This document shows positions 1 to 7,953 of a stretch of 29,441 bases of DNA, one piece after another (positions within the stretch are counted from its first letter, which is position 1; every line of letters begins with the position of its first letter). The stretch is taken from positions 1 to 29,441 of the forward strand of contig CAKUEH010000031.1 in the NCBI GenBank assembly GCA_934646185.1, given 5' to 3'. Source of the DNA: an uncultured Oscillospiraceae bacterium (GTDB lineage Bacteria; Bacillota; Clostridia; Oscillospirales; Oscillospiraceae). The translations under genes were made by a program, and so were the position numbers. The notes under the pieces were generated by a model. The model worked only from the letters and a program-made list of their open reading frames with translations, was not told the origin of the DNA and searched no databases.

Positions 1-20
1 TGTGGGCATCGGCCCCTACA
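1..20. repeat. Truncated end of an interspersed inverted-repeat element (family A)
   Basis: The first 20 bases read TGTGGGCATCGGCCCCTACA. This is the reverse complement of the left end of the elements at 8325 and 24530, which begin TGTAGGGGCCGATGCCCACA. The window therefore opens inside the terminal part of a third copy whose remainder lies outside. No coding potential is seen. Confidence 0.75.
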
Positions 21-68
21 AAGGCTCCCCTTGGGCACAAGGGGAGCTGGCCCGAAGGGCCTGAGGGG
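21..68. repeat. Interspersed palindromic repeat (family B)
   Basis: This segment has a GCTCCCCTT / AAGGGGAGC inverted repeat (24-32 with 39-47) followed by GGC, CGAAG and a CTGAGGGG end. It is the reverse complement of the family B copies near 8651 and 24846, which read CTTCGCGCCAGCTCCCCT. It directly abuts the family A remnant. Confidence 0.65.
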
Positions 69-80
69 ATTCGAACGTTA

Positions 81-178
81 CAAATTTCAGGGTACTCTGA
101 AATTTGCAGCAGATCCCCTCGGCATTTTCTTTGAAAATGCCGCCTCCCCTTACCGCGCGGGGCGCGGCAAGAGGCGGC
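81..178. repeat. Three consecutive perfect inverted repeats upstream of ftsY
   Basis: Three hairpin-capable pairs follow one another: CAAATTTCAG with CTGAAATTTG (81-90 / 97-106), GGCATTTTC with GAAAATGCC (121-129 / 133-141), and GCCGCCTC with GAGGCGGC (139-146 / 171-178). None ends in a T-run on the plus strand, so they look like repeat DNA rather than terminators. No sigma-A promoter could be recognised between 1 and 229; ftsY may be read from a gene upstream of the window. Confidence 0.55.
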
Positions 179-229
179 TTTGGACTGAGGCATCCCCCGC
201 AATATCATCCAGAAAGGATATCAACATAC

Positions 230-1120
230 ATGGGATTTTTTGAAAAACTCAAGCAGGGGCTGAGCAAGACGGCCAGCTCCATCAGCAGCGTCTTCACGGC
301 CAGCGAGCTTGACGACGACTTCTACGACGATCTCGAGGAGAGCCTCATCGTCTCCGACCTCGGCATGGACACGACGGAGGCTGTCATGGACCGTCTGCGC
401 CAGACCGCGCGAGAGCAGCATATCAAGACCGTCGACGAGGCCAAGCTGGCCCTGCGCGGCATTCTCGCCGACATGCTGAACGTCGGCGATCCTGCACTGA
501 AGCTGGACACGAAGCCGTCGGTCATTCTCGTCATCGGCGTCAACGGCGTCGGCAAGACGACCACCATCGGCAAGCTGGCACATCAGCTGCACGATCAGGG
601 CAAAAAGGTCCTCCTGTGCGCGGGCGATACCTTCCGCGCTGCGGCCGCCGATCAGCTCGAGATCTGGTCGGAGCGCGCGCACTGCGACATCATCCGCCAG
701 CATGAGGGCGCGGATCCCGCGTCCGTCGTCTTTGACGCCATCGCGGCGGCAAGAGCGCGCGGCAGCGACGTCATCATCTGCGACACCGCGGGCCGCCTGC
801 ATAACAAGCAGAACCTCATGAACGAGCTCAATAAGATCTCCCGCATCCTCGACCGCGAGCTGCCCGGGGCCAGCAAGGAGGTCCTTCTCGTCCTCGACGG
901 CACGACCGGCCAGAACGGCCTCCTGCAGGCAAAGCAGTTCCAGGAGTGCGCGGGCGTCACCGGCATCGTCCTGACCAAGCTCGACGGCACGGCCAAGGGC
1001 GGCGTGGTTATCGCGGTCGCGCAGGCGCTGCGTATCCCGGTCAAATTCATCGGCGTCGGCGAGCAGATCGACGATCTCATGCCCTTCGACGCGAAGAGCT
1101 TTGCGGAGGCGCTGCTATGA
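230..1120 (+). CDS. ftsY: Signal recognition particle receptor FtsY
   Basis: SRP receptor GTPase. It pairs with Ffh at the membrane and hands ribosome-nascent chain complexes to the Sec translocon. The predicted protein has 296 residues. Visible G-domain motifs are the P-loop GVNGVGKT (103-110), DTFRAAA (133-139), DTAGR (185-189) and TKLDGTAKGG (249-258). The N domain begins almost at once, so the acidic A domain is very short, as in many Firmicutes; a basic amphipathic start (FEKLKQGLSK) probably gives membrane contact. The frame is open from 104, but the start at 230 follows AGAAAGGA with correct spacing, and MGFFEKLKQG is a typical FtsY start. The stop overlaps the rdgB start as ATGA, implying translational coupling. 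Identity is secure from the motifs. Confidence 0.96.
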   Translation: MGFFEKLKQGLSKTASSISSVFTASELDDDFYDDLEESLIVSDLGMDTTEAVMDRLRQTAREQHIKTVDEAKLALRGILADMLNVGDPALKLDTKPSVILVIGVNGVGKTTTIGKLAHQLHDQGKKVLLCAGDTFRAAAADQLEIWSERAHCDIIRQHEGADPASVVFDAIAAARARGSDVIICDTAGRLHNKQNLMNELNKISRILDRELPGASKEVLLVLDGTTGQNGLLQAKQFQECAGVTGIVLTKLDGTAKGGVVIAVAQALRIPVKFIGVGEQIDDLMPFDAKSFAEALL

Positions 1121-1719
1121 AGGTGATCCTGGCCAGCCAGAACCGGCATAAGCTGGTCGAGCTTTCCGCAATTTTGTCCCAGCTCGGCTTTGAGATCGCG
1201 CTCGAATCGGAATACGGCCTGCATGTAGACGTCGACGAGACCGGCACAACGTTTGAGGAAAATTCGTTTTTGAAGGCGGACGCCGTCATGAAGGCCAGCG
1301 GCCTGCCTGTTCTGGCCGATGATTCCGGCCTCATGGTCGACGCGCTGGACGGCGCGCCGGGCGTCTATTCCGCCCGCTACGGCCATAAAAGCTCCGACGC
1401 GGAGCGCATCGGCTATCTGCTCGAAAATCTGAAGAATGTTCCGGCAGAGCGGCGCACGGCGAAATTCGTCTGCGTCATCACCTGCCTCTGGCCGGACGGC
1501 CGGAAGATCGTCGCGCGCGGCGAGTGCCCCGGACAGATCCTGTTCGAGTCCAGGGGCACGGGCGGCTTCGGCTACGACCCGGTATTTTTCCTGCCGGAGC
1601 TGAACAAGACCTACGCCGAGCTTGCGCCCGAAGAAAAAAACGCCATTTCCCACCGCGCGCGGGCGCTCCAGGCATTCTGCAGAATCTATCGGGAGGAATT
1701 TGAACATGATGACAAGTAA
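1117..1719 (+). CDS. rdgB: XTP/dITP diphosphatase (RdgB/HAM1 family)
   Basis: Non-canonical purine NTP pyrophosphatase that hydrolyses XTP, ITP and dITP to monophosphates, keeping deaminated bases out of nucleic acids. The protein has 200 residues, the usual family length. Family motifs are present in order: SQNRHK (7-12) for nucleotide binding, ADDSGL with the presumed catalytic Asp69, FGYDPVF (151-157) and SHR (178-180) near the C terminus. The start at 1117 overlaps the ftsY stop by four bases. An upstream in-frame extension into ftsY is rejected because the ASQNRHK motif must sit at the N terminus. Its end overlaps the start of yhbY by 14 bases, so ftsY, rdgB and yhbY are probably co-transcribed. 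Confidence 0.95.
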   Translation: MKVILASQNRHKLVELSAILSQLGFEIALESEYGLHVDVDETGTTFEENSFLKADAVMKASGLPVLADDSGLMVDALDGAPGVYSARYGHKSSDAERIGYLLENLKNVPAERRTAKFVCVITCLWPDGRKIVARGECPGQILFESRGTGGFGYDPVFFLPELNKTYAELAPEEKNAISHRARALQAFCRIYREEFEHDDK

Positions 1720-2170
1720 AGAGCGCGCCGAATTCCGCGCGCAGGCCAATACGCTGGACGTGACGCTCATCGTCGGCAAGGGCGGCATTTCCGACACGCT
1801 GCTGGACGAGGCCGTTATTCTGCTCGACAGCCACGAGCTCGTCAAGGGCCGCGTCCTCGAAACCTCCGGCCTCACGGCCCGCGAGGCCTCCGACGCCATC
1901 TGCCAGGCGCTGGGCGCCGAGGGCATCGCCTGCGTCGGCACGAAATTCGTGATCTGGCGCAAGTCCGAAAAGGTGGAGCAGGAGAAGAAAAAGGCTGCCG
2001 CGAAAAAGCCGGCCAAAAAGGTCTCCGGCAAATTTAACCCCGTCAAGGCCGGCCTCCGCGCCCGCAAGCAGGCCGCCGAGCAGCAGCGCAAACAGCGCAA
2101 GCAGTATTTCCACGACAAAGCGGTCTCCGCCGCCATTGAGCGCAGCCGCCAGCAGAAGGAAGAACAGTAA
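1706..2170 (+). CDS. yhbY: YhbY/YqeI-type CRM-domain RNA-binding protein with a long basic tail
   Basis: CRS1/YhbY (CRM) domain protein, a family associated with the large ribosomal subunit and its assembly. The protein is 154 residues. The CRM domain fills about residues 4-88, with the GKGG loop at 24-27 and the closing strand ACVGTKFVIWRK (75-86). After it comes a Lys/Ala/Arg/Gln-rich tail of about 65 residues, absent from the short forms of roughly 96 residues such as B. subtilis YqeI. The start at 1706 follows GGGAGGA at 1691; a second ATG at 1709 is equally possible. Its place just before nadD matches the conserved Firmicutes yqeI-nadD-yqeK-yqeL order. The tail probably adds RNA contacts (inference). 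Confidence 0.88.
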   Translation: MMTSKERAEFRAQANTLDVTLIVGKGGISDTLLDEAVILLDSHELVKGRVLETSGLTAREASDAICQALGAEGIACVGTKFVIWRKSEKVEQEKKKAAAKKPAKKVSGKFNPVKAGLRARKQAAEQQRKQRKQYFHDKAVSAAIERSRQQKEEQ

Positions 2171-2198
2171 GAGAGAACCGACAGGGGAGGGACGCGGC

Positions 2199-3398
2199 AT
2201 GGCAAGGATCGGCATTTACGGCGGCAGCTTCAACCCGCCGCATCTGGGGCATGTGTTTGCCGCGCGCAATGCGCGGCAGCTGCTGGGACTGGACAAAATT
2301 CTGCTGATCCCGGCGGCCATCCCGCCGCACAAGGCCGTGGCCGAGGGCTCGCCGGACGGCGAAACGCGCCTCGCGCTCACAGAGCTTGCCGCTGCGGGGG
2401 AGCCCGGCATGGAGGTCAGCCGCATCGAGCTCGACCGTCCCGGCCCGAGCTATACCGTGGATACGCTGCGCACGCTTCGGGAAAGCTATGCGCAGGACGA
2501 GCTGTATCTGCTCATGGGAACGGACATGTTCCTCTCCTTTTTCCAGTGGCGCGAGCCGGAAACGATCGCAAAGCTGGCCGTGCCCGTCTGCATGGCCCGC
2601 GTCCACGCGGACGAAGCGCTTTCCGGGCAGCTGCAGGCGCAGAAAGACGCCATGCAGGCTGCGTTCGGTGTCTGCCCGATCATTTTGCAGAACGACTGTC
2701 TGGAGCTCTCGTCGACTGAGGCGAGACGCCTTCTGTTCTTCGGCATCGCGGACGAGGCGCTGCACCCGGACGTGCTGTCCATGATCGAGCGGGAGCAGCT
2801 CTACGGCGTGGGCGGTGAATATCGCGCGCTGCCGTTTGAAGACCTGCGCCGCGTCAGCCTGTCTCTTCACAAGGAAAAGCGCCGCGCCCACGCGCAGGGC
2901 GTGTCCGATACCGCCGTGCTGCTGGCAAGAAAATACGGCGCGGACGAGACGGACGCCGCCCGGGCCGGGATCCTGCACGATATCACCAAGGCGCTTTCCC
3001 CGGCACAGCAGCAGAAGCTGGTCGATCACTGGCAGCTTCCCGTATCGCCGTTTGAATACGCGCAGACGAAGCTGCTCCACGCCAAGACTGGCGCGGCAGC
3101 AGCCAAACGCATCTTCGGCGAAAACGCCGCCGTCGTCTCCGCCATCGACTATCATACGACCGGCCGGGCGAACATGACCCTGCTGGAAAAGATCATCTAC
3201 ATTGCGGACTATATGGAGCCGAACCGCGATTTTCCGGGCGTCGACCGGCTGCGGGAGGCCGTCTGGCGCGATCTGGACGAGGGCGTCCTGCTCGGCATCG
3301 ACATGACGCTGGAGCAGCTTGCCCAAAAGGGCCAGCCTGCCTGCACAGATTCCCTCGCGGCAAGAGACTGGCTCCTTCACACCCGAAAGGAACCCTGA
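2199..3398 (+). CDS. nadD: Fused nicotinate-nucleotide adenylyltransferase (NadD) and YqeK-type HD hydrolase
   Basis: One 399-residue frame carries two enzymes that are separate in B. subtilis. Residues 1 to about 203 are NadD, which makes nicotinate adenine dinucleotide from NaMN and ATP: the GSFNPPHLGH motif (9-18) and SSTEAR (171-176) are intact. Residues about 212-399 are a YqeK-like HD domain, a family known to cleave diadenosine tetraphosphate: His231, the HD pair 260-261, His294, DYHTTGR (318-323), AD (336-337) and EPNR (340-343) are visible. The start at 2199 follows GGGGAGG (2184-2190); an upstream in-frame ATG at 2136 lies inside yhbY. No stop or shift separates the halves. The fusion is real in this sequence; a functional link between NAD synthesis and nucleotide clearance is inference. 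Confidence 0.93.
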   Translation: MARIGIYGGSFNPPHLGHVFAARNARQLLGLDKILLIPAAIPPHKAVAEGSPDGETRLALTELAAAGEPGMEVSRIELDRPGPSYTVDTLRTLRESYAQDELYLLMGTDMFLSFFQWREPETIAKLAVPVCMARVHADEALSGQLQAQKDAMQAAFGVCPIILQNDCLELSSTEARRLLFFGIADEALHPDVLSMIEREQLYGVGGEYRALPFEDLRRVSLSLHKEKRRAHAQGVSDTAVLLARKYGADETDAARAGILHDITKALSPAQQQKLVDHWQLPVSPFEYAQTKLLHAKTGAAAAKRIFGENAAVVSAIDYHTTGRANMTLLEKIIYIADYMEPNRDFPGVDRLREAVWRDLDEGVLLGIDMTLEQLAQKGQPACTDSLAARDWLLHTRKEP

Positions 3399-4691
3399 AT
3401 GAAACTATTTGGCAATCGCCGCCGCGCGGCGCATGCGAAAAAAAGCACCCTTCCGCGCGGCGCGCGCACGGCGATCCTGATCGCGGCCGTTGTGCTGCTG
3501 CTCTCCGGCAGTGCGTTTGCGGCGTGGAAGCTGCTCGTAAAGCCGGTGGAGCGTCCGGCAGTCTCTGCACCGGAGCCGCCCGCAGCCGGGCCTGAAACGC
3601 CAGAGCCCTCCGTCGTCCATGTGACGCCGCAGGAGGAAGAACCGGAAAAGCCGCCCGAGGAAGACGAGGATGTCCCCGCCGAGCAGCCCAAGGCTCTGCG
3701 CGACGGCGTCTATAACATCCTCATCTGCGGCACCGACGGCGACGGCACCCGCACCGATACCATCATCATCGCCCATCTGGACGCGAACGACCACACCGTC
3801 GCCCTTCTGTCCATCCCGCGCGACACGCCCGTCGAGACCGGAAACGGGGGCCTCATGAAGATCAACTCCGTCTACGCGGGCGGCGGCGCAGACGGCATGC
3901 AGCGCCTTGCCGCGCGTTTGCAGAGTCTGCTCGGTTTCCCGGTCGACGGCTATGTGCTCGTCGATCTGGAGGCATTCAAAAAGACCGTCGACCTTGTCGG
4001 CGGCGTCGATTTCGACGTGCCGCAGGATATGAACTATGAAGATGCCTCGCAGAACCTGTATATCCACCTGCAGAAGGGCATGCAGCATCTGAACGGCGAG
4101 CAGGCTATGGGCCTCGTCCGCTTCCGCAAGGGCTATGCCTCGCAGGATATCCAGCGCACCCAGGTGCAGCAGCAGTTTTTAAAGGCGCTGGCCAAGCAGT
4201 GTCTGTCCGTCAGCAGTCTGACGAAGATCAGGGAATTTGCGGACATTTTTGCCGAATACGTCGTCACGAACCTCACGACCGGCAATATGGTCTGGTTCGG
4301 CAAGGAGCTGCTCGCCTGCGATTTCGATTCCATGCAGTCCTACACCGCAGAGGGCGAGGGCGCGATGATCAACGGCGCGTCCTATTATCCCCTCTATGCC
4401 GGCCGGCTTCTGGAGATCGTCAACGCCGCCTTTAATCCCTACGACGCGCCGATCGCCTCCGGCAGTCTGAACGTCGTCACGCCCGAGCAGGCGTATGCCT
4501 ATCAGAAGCAGCCCGATCCGGAGCCGGAAGCACCGGAAGAGCCGGAACAGACAGACGAGCCGCAGGACACCCCCCGGGAACCGGAAGACCCGGAGGCGCC
4601 GCAGGAGCCCGCAGATCCCGACCCCATAGAAGACCCCTTCCCGGACGGTACGCTCTGGGAGGAACCCGATACAGATCAGAAAGGAACATAA
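3399..4691 (+). CDS. LytR-CpsA-Psr (LCP) family envelope protein
   Basis: Membrane-anchored LCP protein of 430 residues, a family that transfers undecaprenyl-linked polymers onto peptidoglycan. A basic N terminus and one membrane segment (about 24-47) place the rest outside. A Pro/Glu-rich linker (50-98) leads to the LCP domain (about 104-340), with DGTRTDT (Arg118, Asp120), SIPRDT (138-143), the LVGGVDF strand and RFRKGYASQDIQR (241-253), which supply the arginines and aspartates that bind the pyrophosphate lipid. The last 65 or so residues are an acidic Pro/Glu/Asp-rich tail, probably disordered. The start directly follows the nadD stop and has GAAAGGA at 3384. An LCP gene between yqeK and rsfS is, to my knowledge, frequent in Clostridia. 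The exact polymer cannot be told. Confidence 0.92.
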   Translation: MKLFGNRRRAAHAKKSTLPRGARTAILIAAVVLLLSGSAFAAWKLLVKPVERPAVSAPEPPAAGPETPEPSVVHVTPQEEEPEKPPEEDEDVPAEQPKALRDGVYNILICGTDGDGTRTDTIIIAHLDANDHTVALLSIPRDTPVETGNGGLMKINSVYAGGGADGMQRLAARLQSLLGFPVDGYVLVDLEAFKKTVDLVGGVDFDVPQDMNYEDASQNLYIHLQKGMQHLNGEQAMGLVRFRKGYASQDIQRTQVQQQFLKALAKQCLSVSSLTKIREFADIFAEYVVTNLTTGNMVWFGKELLACDFDSMQSYTAEGEGAMINGASYYPLYAGRLLEIVNAAFNPYDAPIASGSLNVVTPEQAYAYQKQPDPEPEAPEEPEQTDEPQDTPREPEDPEAPQEPADPDPIEDPFPDGTLWEEPDTDQKGT

Positions 4692-4696
4692 AAACC

Positions 4697-5062
4697 ATGC
4701 TCAGTGCAAAAGAAGTGGCCGCGCTTGCGGCAAAGGCGCTCGACGCCAAAATGGGTGAGGATATCCGCCTCATCGGCATCACCGACATTTCGACCCTCGC
4801 CGACTTTTTTCTAATCTGCACCGCCACCAGCTCCACCCACGTCAAGACCCTCTGCGACGCAGTCGAAGAGGCCATGGACGAGGCGGGCGAGCCCATGCTC
4901 TCCCGGGAGGGCCACCGCGGCGGCACGTGGGTACTCATGGACTTCGGCAGCCTCGTCGTACACGTCTTTACCGCCGAGGCCAGAAAATTCTATGACCTCG
5001 AACGCCTCTGGCAGGACGGCCATCAGGTCAATCTGTCCGCCGTTCTGGGCGAAAACGCTTGA
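4697..5062 (+). CDS. rsfS: Ribosomal silencing factor RsfS (RsfA/YqeL)
   Basis: RsfS binds ribosomal protein uL14 on the 50S subunit and blocks joining to 30S, lowering translation when nutrients are short. The protein has 121 residues with the family's features: ITDISTLADFFLICT (28-42), the SREGHRGGTWVLMDFGSLVVHVF stretch around 69-91, and the ARKFYDLERLW end typical of the Iojap fold. The start at 4697 lies 5 bases after the LCP stop, with AGAAAGGA at 4678-4685. The stop codon is part of the -35 element of the next promoter. It closes the conserved yhbY-nadD-yqeK-rsfS block. Confidence 0.95.
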   Translation: MLSAKEVAALAAKALDAKMGEDIRLIGITDISTLADFFLICTATSSTHVKTLCDAVEEAMDEAGEPMLSREGHRGGTWVLMDFGSLVVHVFTAEARKFYDLERLWQDGHQVNLSAVLGENA

Positions 5063-5087
5063 CAAACGGCGCAAAAAAACGTACAAT
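5059..5087 (+). promoter_or_regulatory. Sigma-A promoter of the leuS T-box leader
   Basis: TTGACA at 5059-5064 and TACAAT at 5082-5087 are separated by exactly 17 bases. The TGA within TTGACA is the rsfS stop codon. Transcription should start near 5094, giving a leader of about 265 bases before leuS. Confidence 0.85.
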
Positions 5088-5093
5088 GACCCG

Positions 5094-5327
5094 GTAAAAG
5101 GCAGAGAAGGGGAATGACCCGCGCGATTTTTTCAGAGACCCGGCGGTCGGTGCGAGCCGGGAGGATCAACCGGACGTCTCTCACCCCGGAGCCGCCGCCC
5201 CGAGCTTCGTAAGGGCGGACGCGTGGCCGCGTTAAAGGCCGCTTGAGGGCTGTTTTGCAAAACACAGCCGAATCAGGGTGGTACCGCGTAATCGAACGCC
5301 CCTGACCGCATGGTCAGGGGCGTTTTA
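5094..5327 (+). ncRNA. T-box leader, leucine type, upstream of leuS
   Basis: tRNA-sensing riboswitch that lets leuS transcription continue when uncharged tRNA-Leu accumulates. The conserved T-box AGGGTGGTACCGCG is at 5275-5288; its TGGT (5279-5282) can pair with a tRNA ending in ACCA, and leucine tRNAs carry A73. A stem I-like segment contains AGAGA (5136 region) and GGTGCGAGCC, followed by GGACGTCTCTCACC. In this layout the likely specifier is CTC, a leucine codon, at 5178-5180; this assignment is by pattern and not by folding. A 12-bp terminator hairpin ends the leader. Specificity is also supported by the downstream gene. Confidence 0.92.
5296..5327 (+). terminator. Regulated terminator of the leuS T-box
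   Basis: ACGCCCCTGACC (5296-5307) pairs perfectly with GGTCAGGGGCGT (5312-5323) around a four-base loop, followed by a short T-run. It competes with the antiterminator that uses the T-box sequence just upstream. Confidence 0.88.
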
Positions 5328-5359
5328 TCATGAAAAATCACGAGACAAAGGAGCTTGTT

Positions 5360-7858
5360 ATGAAATACGATTTTGCAGCCATCGAGAAGAAATGGCAGGA
5401 GAAATGGGAGCAGGAGAAGCCCTATGCCGCCGTCACCGGCGACAAAAGGCCCAAATTCTACGGCCTGATCGAATTCCCGTACCCCTCCGCCGCCGGTCTT
5501 CACGTCGGCCATCCGCGCCCGTTCACGGCCATGGATATCATCTGCCGCAAAAAGCGCATGCAGGGCTATAACGTCCTGAACCCCATCGGCTTCGACGCCT
5601 TCGGCCTGCCGACGGAAAACTTCGCCATCAAAAACCACATCCACCCCGCTATCGTCACCAAACGGAACATTGAAAACTTCACCCGCCAGCTCAAGATGCT
5701 CGGCTACGGCTTCGACTGGGACCGCGTCGTCGACACGACCGACCCGAATTACTACCGCTGGACGCAGTGGATCTTCCTGCAGATGTACAAGCACGGCCTG
5801 GCCTACAAGACCACCATGCCCGTCAACTGGTGTACGAGCTGCAAGTGCGTGCTTGCCAACGAAGAGGTCGTCGAGGGCGTGTGCGAGCGCTGCGGCGCGC
5901 CGGTCATCCGCAAAGAAAAGAGCCAGTGGATGCTGCGCATCACGAAATACGCCGACCGCCTCATCGACGATCTGGACGGCCTTGACTATATCGAGCGCGT
6001 CAAGACCCAGCAGAAAAACTGGATCGGCCGCTCCACCGGTACGGAAGTGACCTTCAAGACCAATACCGAAGACGATATCACCGTCTACACCACCCGCGTC
6101 GACACGCTCTTCGGCGTGACCTATACTGTTATCTCGCCGGAGCACCCGCTGCTGAACAAGTGGAAGGACCGCATCGCCAACTGGGCCGATGTCGAGGCAT
6201 ACAAAGAGGCTGCCGCCCGCAAGTCCGACTTTGAGCGCGGCGAGCTGAACAAGGACAAGACCGGCGTCCGCCTCGAGGGCATCGAGGTCACGAACCCGGC
6301 CACCGGCAAGGCCGTGCCGATGTTCGTCTCTGACTACGTCCTCATGAGCTACGGCACCGGCATCGTCATGGGCGTTCCCGGCCACGACCAGAGAGACTGG
6401 GACTTCGCCACGAAATTCGGCCTTCCCATTGTCGAGGTCGTCAAGGGCGGCGATATCACCAGAAGCGCGTTCACGCTCAAGGACGATACCGGCATCATGG
6501 TCAACTCCGGCTTCCTCAACGGCATGACCGTCAAAGAGGCCATCCCCGCCATGAAGCAGTATGCCATCGACCAGGGCTGGGGCCATGAAAAGGTCAATTA
6601 CAAGCTGCGCGACTGGGTCTTCTCCCGCCAGCGCTACTGGGGTGAGCCCATCCCGATGATCTCCTGCGAAAAGTGCGGCTGGGTGCCGGTCCCCGAGGAT
6701 CAGCTGCCGGTCGTTCTGCCGCAGGTCGACAGCTACGAGCCCACCGACGACGGCGAGAGCCCCCTGTCCAAGATGACCGACTGGGTCAACACCACCTGCC
6801 CGTGCTGCGGCGGCCCGGCCAAGCGCGAGACGGACACCATGCCGCAGTGGGCAGGCTCCAGCTGGTACTTCCTGCGCTATATGGACCCGCATGATGCGAA
6901 TGCGCCTGTTTCCAAGGAAGCGGAGCAGTACTGGGGCCCCGTCGACTGGTACAACGGCGGCATGGAGCACACGACGCTGCATCTCCTGTATTCCCGCTTC
7001 TGGCACAAGTTCCTCTATGATATCGGCGTCGTCCACACGAAAGAGCCGTATGCCAAGCGCACCAGCCACGGCATGATCCTCGGCCAGAACCCGCATTACG
7101 TCGGCAACGTCTCCACGGAGGAAGAAAAGCAGGCCCTCATCGAAAAGTACGGCAATCAGGCCCTGCGCCCGGCTGTCAAGATGTCCAAGTCCCTCGGCAA
7201 CGTCGTCAACCCCGACGACGTCGTCAAGGCCTACGGCGCGGACACCATGCGCCTGTATATCATGTTCATCGGCGACTTTGAAAAGGTCGCTACCTGGTCC
7301 GACGAGGCCGTCAAGGGCTCGAAGCGCTTCCTCGACCGCTGCTGGAACCTCATGGATATGGCGTCGGATTCTGAAAGTCTCAGCGAAAAGAACGAGGCCA
7401 TCATCCACAAGACCATCCGCAAGGTCACGCAGGACATCGACGAGCTCAAGATGAACACCGCCATCGCCGCCCTCATGACCATGGTCAACGAGTTCTATGC
7501 CAACGGTCTGACAAAGGGCGATCTGAAGATGCTCATGCTCATGCTCAGCCCCTTCGCGCCGCATATGGTCGAGGAGATGTGGGAGCTGACCGGCGAGGCC
7601 GCAAAGACCGGCACGATGGCCATGCAGCAGCCGTGGCCGGAATACGACGAAAGCAAGACCGTCGCGTCGCACGTCGAAATGGCTGTGCAGGTGCTCGGCA
7701 AGCTCAAGGGCACGATCAACGTCCCTGTCGATTCCGAGCAGGAGGCCGTTGTTGAAGCGGCGAAGCAGAACGAAAAGGTCGCCCGCGCCATCGACGGCAA
7801 GGCCATCGTCAAGGTCATCCTCGTCAAGAATAAGCTGGTCAATCTGATCGTAAAGTGA
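5360..7858 (+). CDS. leuS: Leucyl-tRNA synthetase
   Basis: Class I synthetase that charges tRNA-Leu, 832 residues. Visible are the HIGH-type signature HVGH (48-51) in a FPYPSAAGLHVGHPRPF context, two zinc-binding cysteine clusters (CTSCKC...CERC, and CEKC...CPCC), the inserted editing domain with TTRVDTLFG and GHDQRDWDFA, and KMSKS at 607-611, followed by the anticodon-binding domain and a C-terminal extension. The start at 5360 follows AAAGGAG (5347-5353) at ideal spacing; an in-frame ATG at 5330 lies in the tail of the T-box terminator and is unlikely to be used. Expression should be controlled by the leucine T-box. The gene stands alone; a new promoter follows for rpsU. Confidence 0.97.
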   Translation: MKYDFAAIEKKWQEKWEQEKPYAAVTGDKRPKFYGLIEFPYPSAAGLHVGHPRPFTAMDIICRKKRMQGYNVLNPIGFDAFGLPTENFAIKNHIHPAIVTKRNIENFTRQLKMLGYGFDWDRVVDTTDPNYYRWTQWIFLQMYKHGLAYKTTMPVNWCTSCKCVLANEEVVEGVCERCGAPVIRKEKSQWMLRITKYADRLIDDLDGLDYIERVKTQQKNWIGRSTGTEVTFKTNTEDDITVYTTRVDTLFGVTYTVISPEHPLLNKWKDRIANWADVEAYKEAAARKSDFERGELNKDKTGVRLEGIEVTNPATGKAVPMFVSDYVLMSYGTGIVMGVPGHDQRDWDFATKFGLPIVEVVKGGDITRSAFTLKDDTGIMVNSGFLNGMTVKEAIPAMKQYAIDQGWGHEKVNYKLRDWVFSRQRYWGEPIPMISCEKCGWVPVPEDQLPVVLPQVDSYEPTDDGESPLSKMTDWVNTTCPCCGGPAKRETDTMPQWAGSSWYFLRYMDPHDANAPVSKEAEQYWGPVDWYNGGMEHTTLHLLYSRFWHKFLYDIGVVHTKEPYAKRTSHGMILGQNPHYVGNVSTEEEKQALIEKYGNQALRPAVKMSKSLGNVVNPDDVVKAYGADTMRLYIMFIGDFEKVATWSDEAVKGSKRFLDRCWNLMDMASDSESLSEKNEAIIHKTIRKVTQDIDELKMNTAIAALMTMVNEFYANGLTKGDLKMLMLMLSPFAPHMVEEMWELTGEAAKTGTMAMQQPWPEYDESKTVASHVEMAVQVLGKLKGTINVPVDSEQEAVVEAAKQNEKVARAIDGKAIVKVILVKNKLVNLIVK

Positions 7859-7896
7859 TCATTACCTGAATTTTGCCGAATGGTCGAAAAAAATAC

Positions 7897-7925
7897 TTGA
7901 CAAGATTCGGCTTGTTCACTATAAT
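7897..7925 (+). promoter_or_regulatory. Consensus sigma-A promoter of rpsU
   Basis: TTGACA (7897-7902) and TATAAT (7920-7925) with a 17-base spacer match the sigma-A consensus at every position. This implies strong, constitutive or growth-linked transcription of rpsU, starting near 7932. Confidence 0.92.
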
Positions 7926-7953
7926 AATCAAGCCAATTATGTTGGCCCTGAAA

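Noticed and set aside
5330..5359. Earlier in-frame ATG for leuS at 5330
   Set aside because: It lies directly after the T-box terminator stem and lacks a ribosome binding site, whereas 5360 follows AAAGGAG.
5273..7672. A 799-codon open frame on the minus strand opposite leuS
   Set aside because: It is antisense to a certain gene; its composition is skewed (His, Asp, Val, Gly-rich) and it carries no recognised motif. GC-rich codon use keeps antisense frames open.
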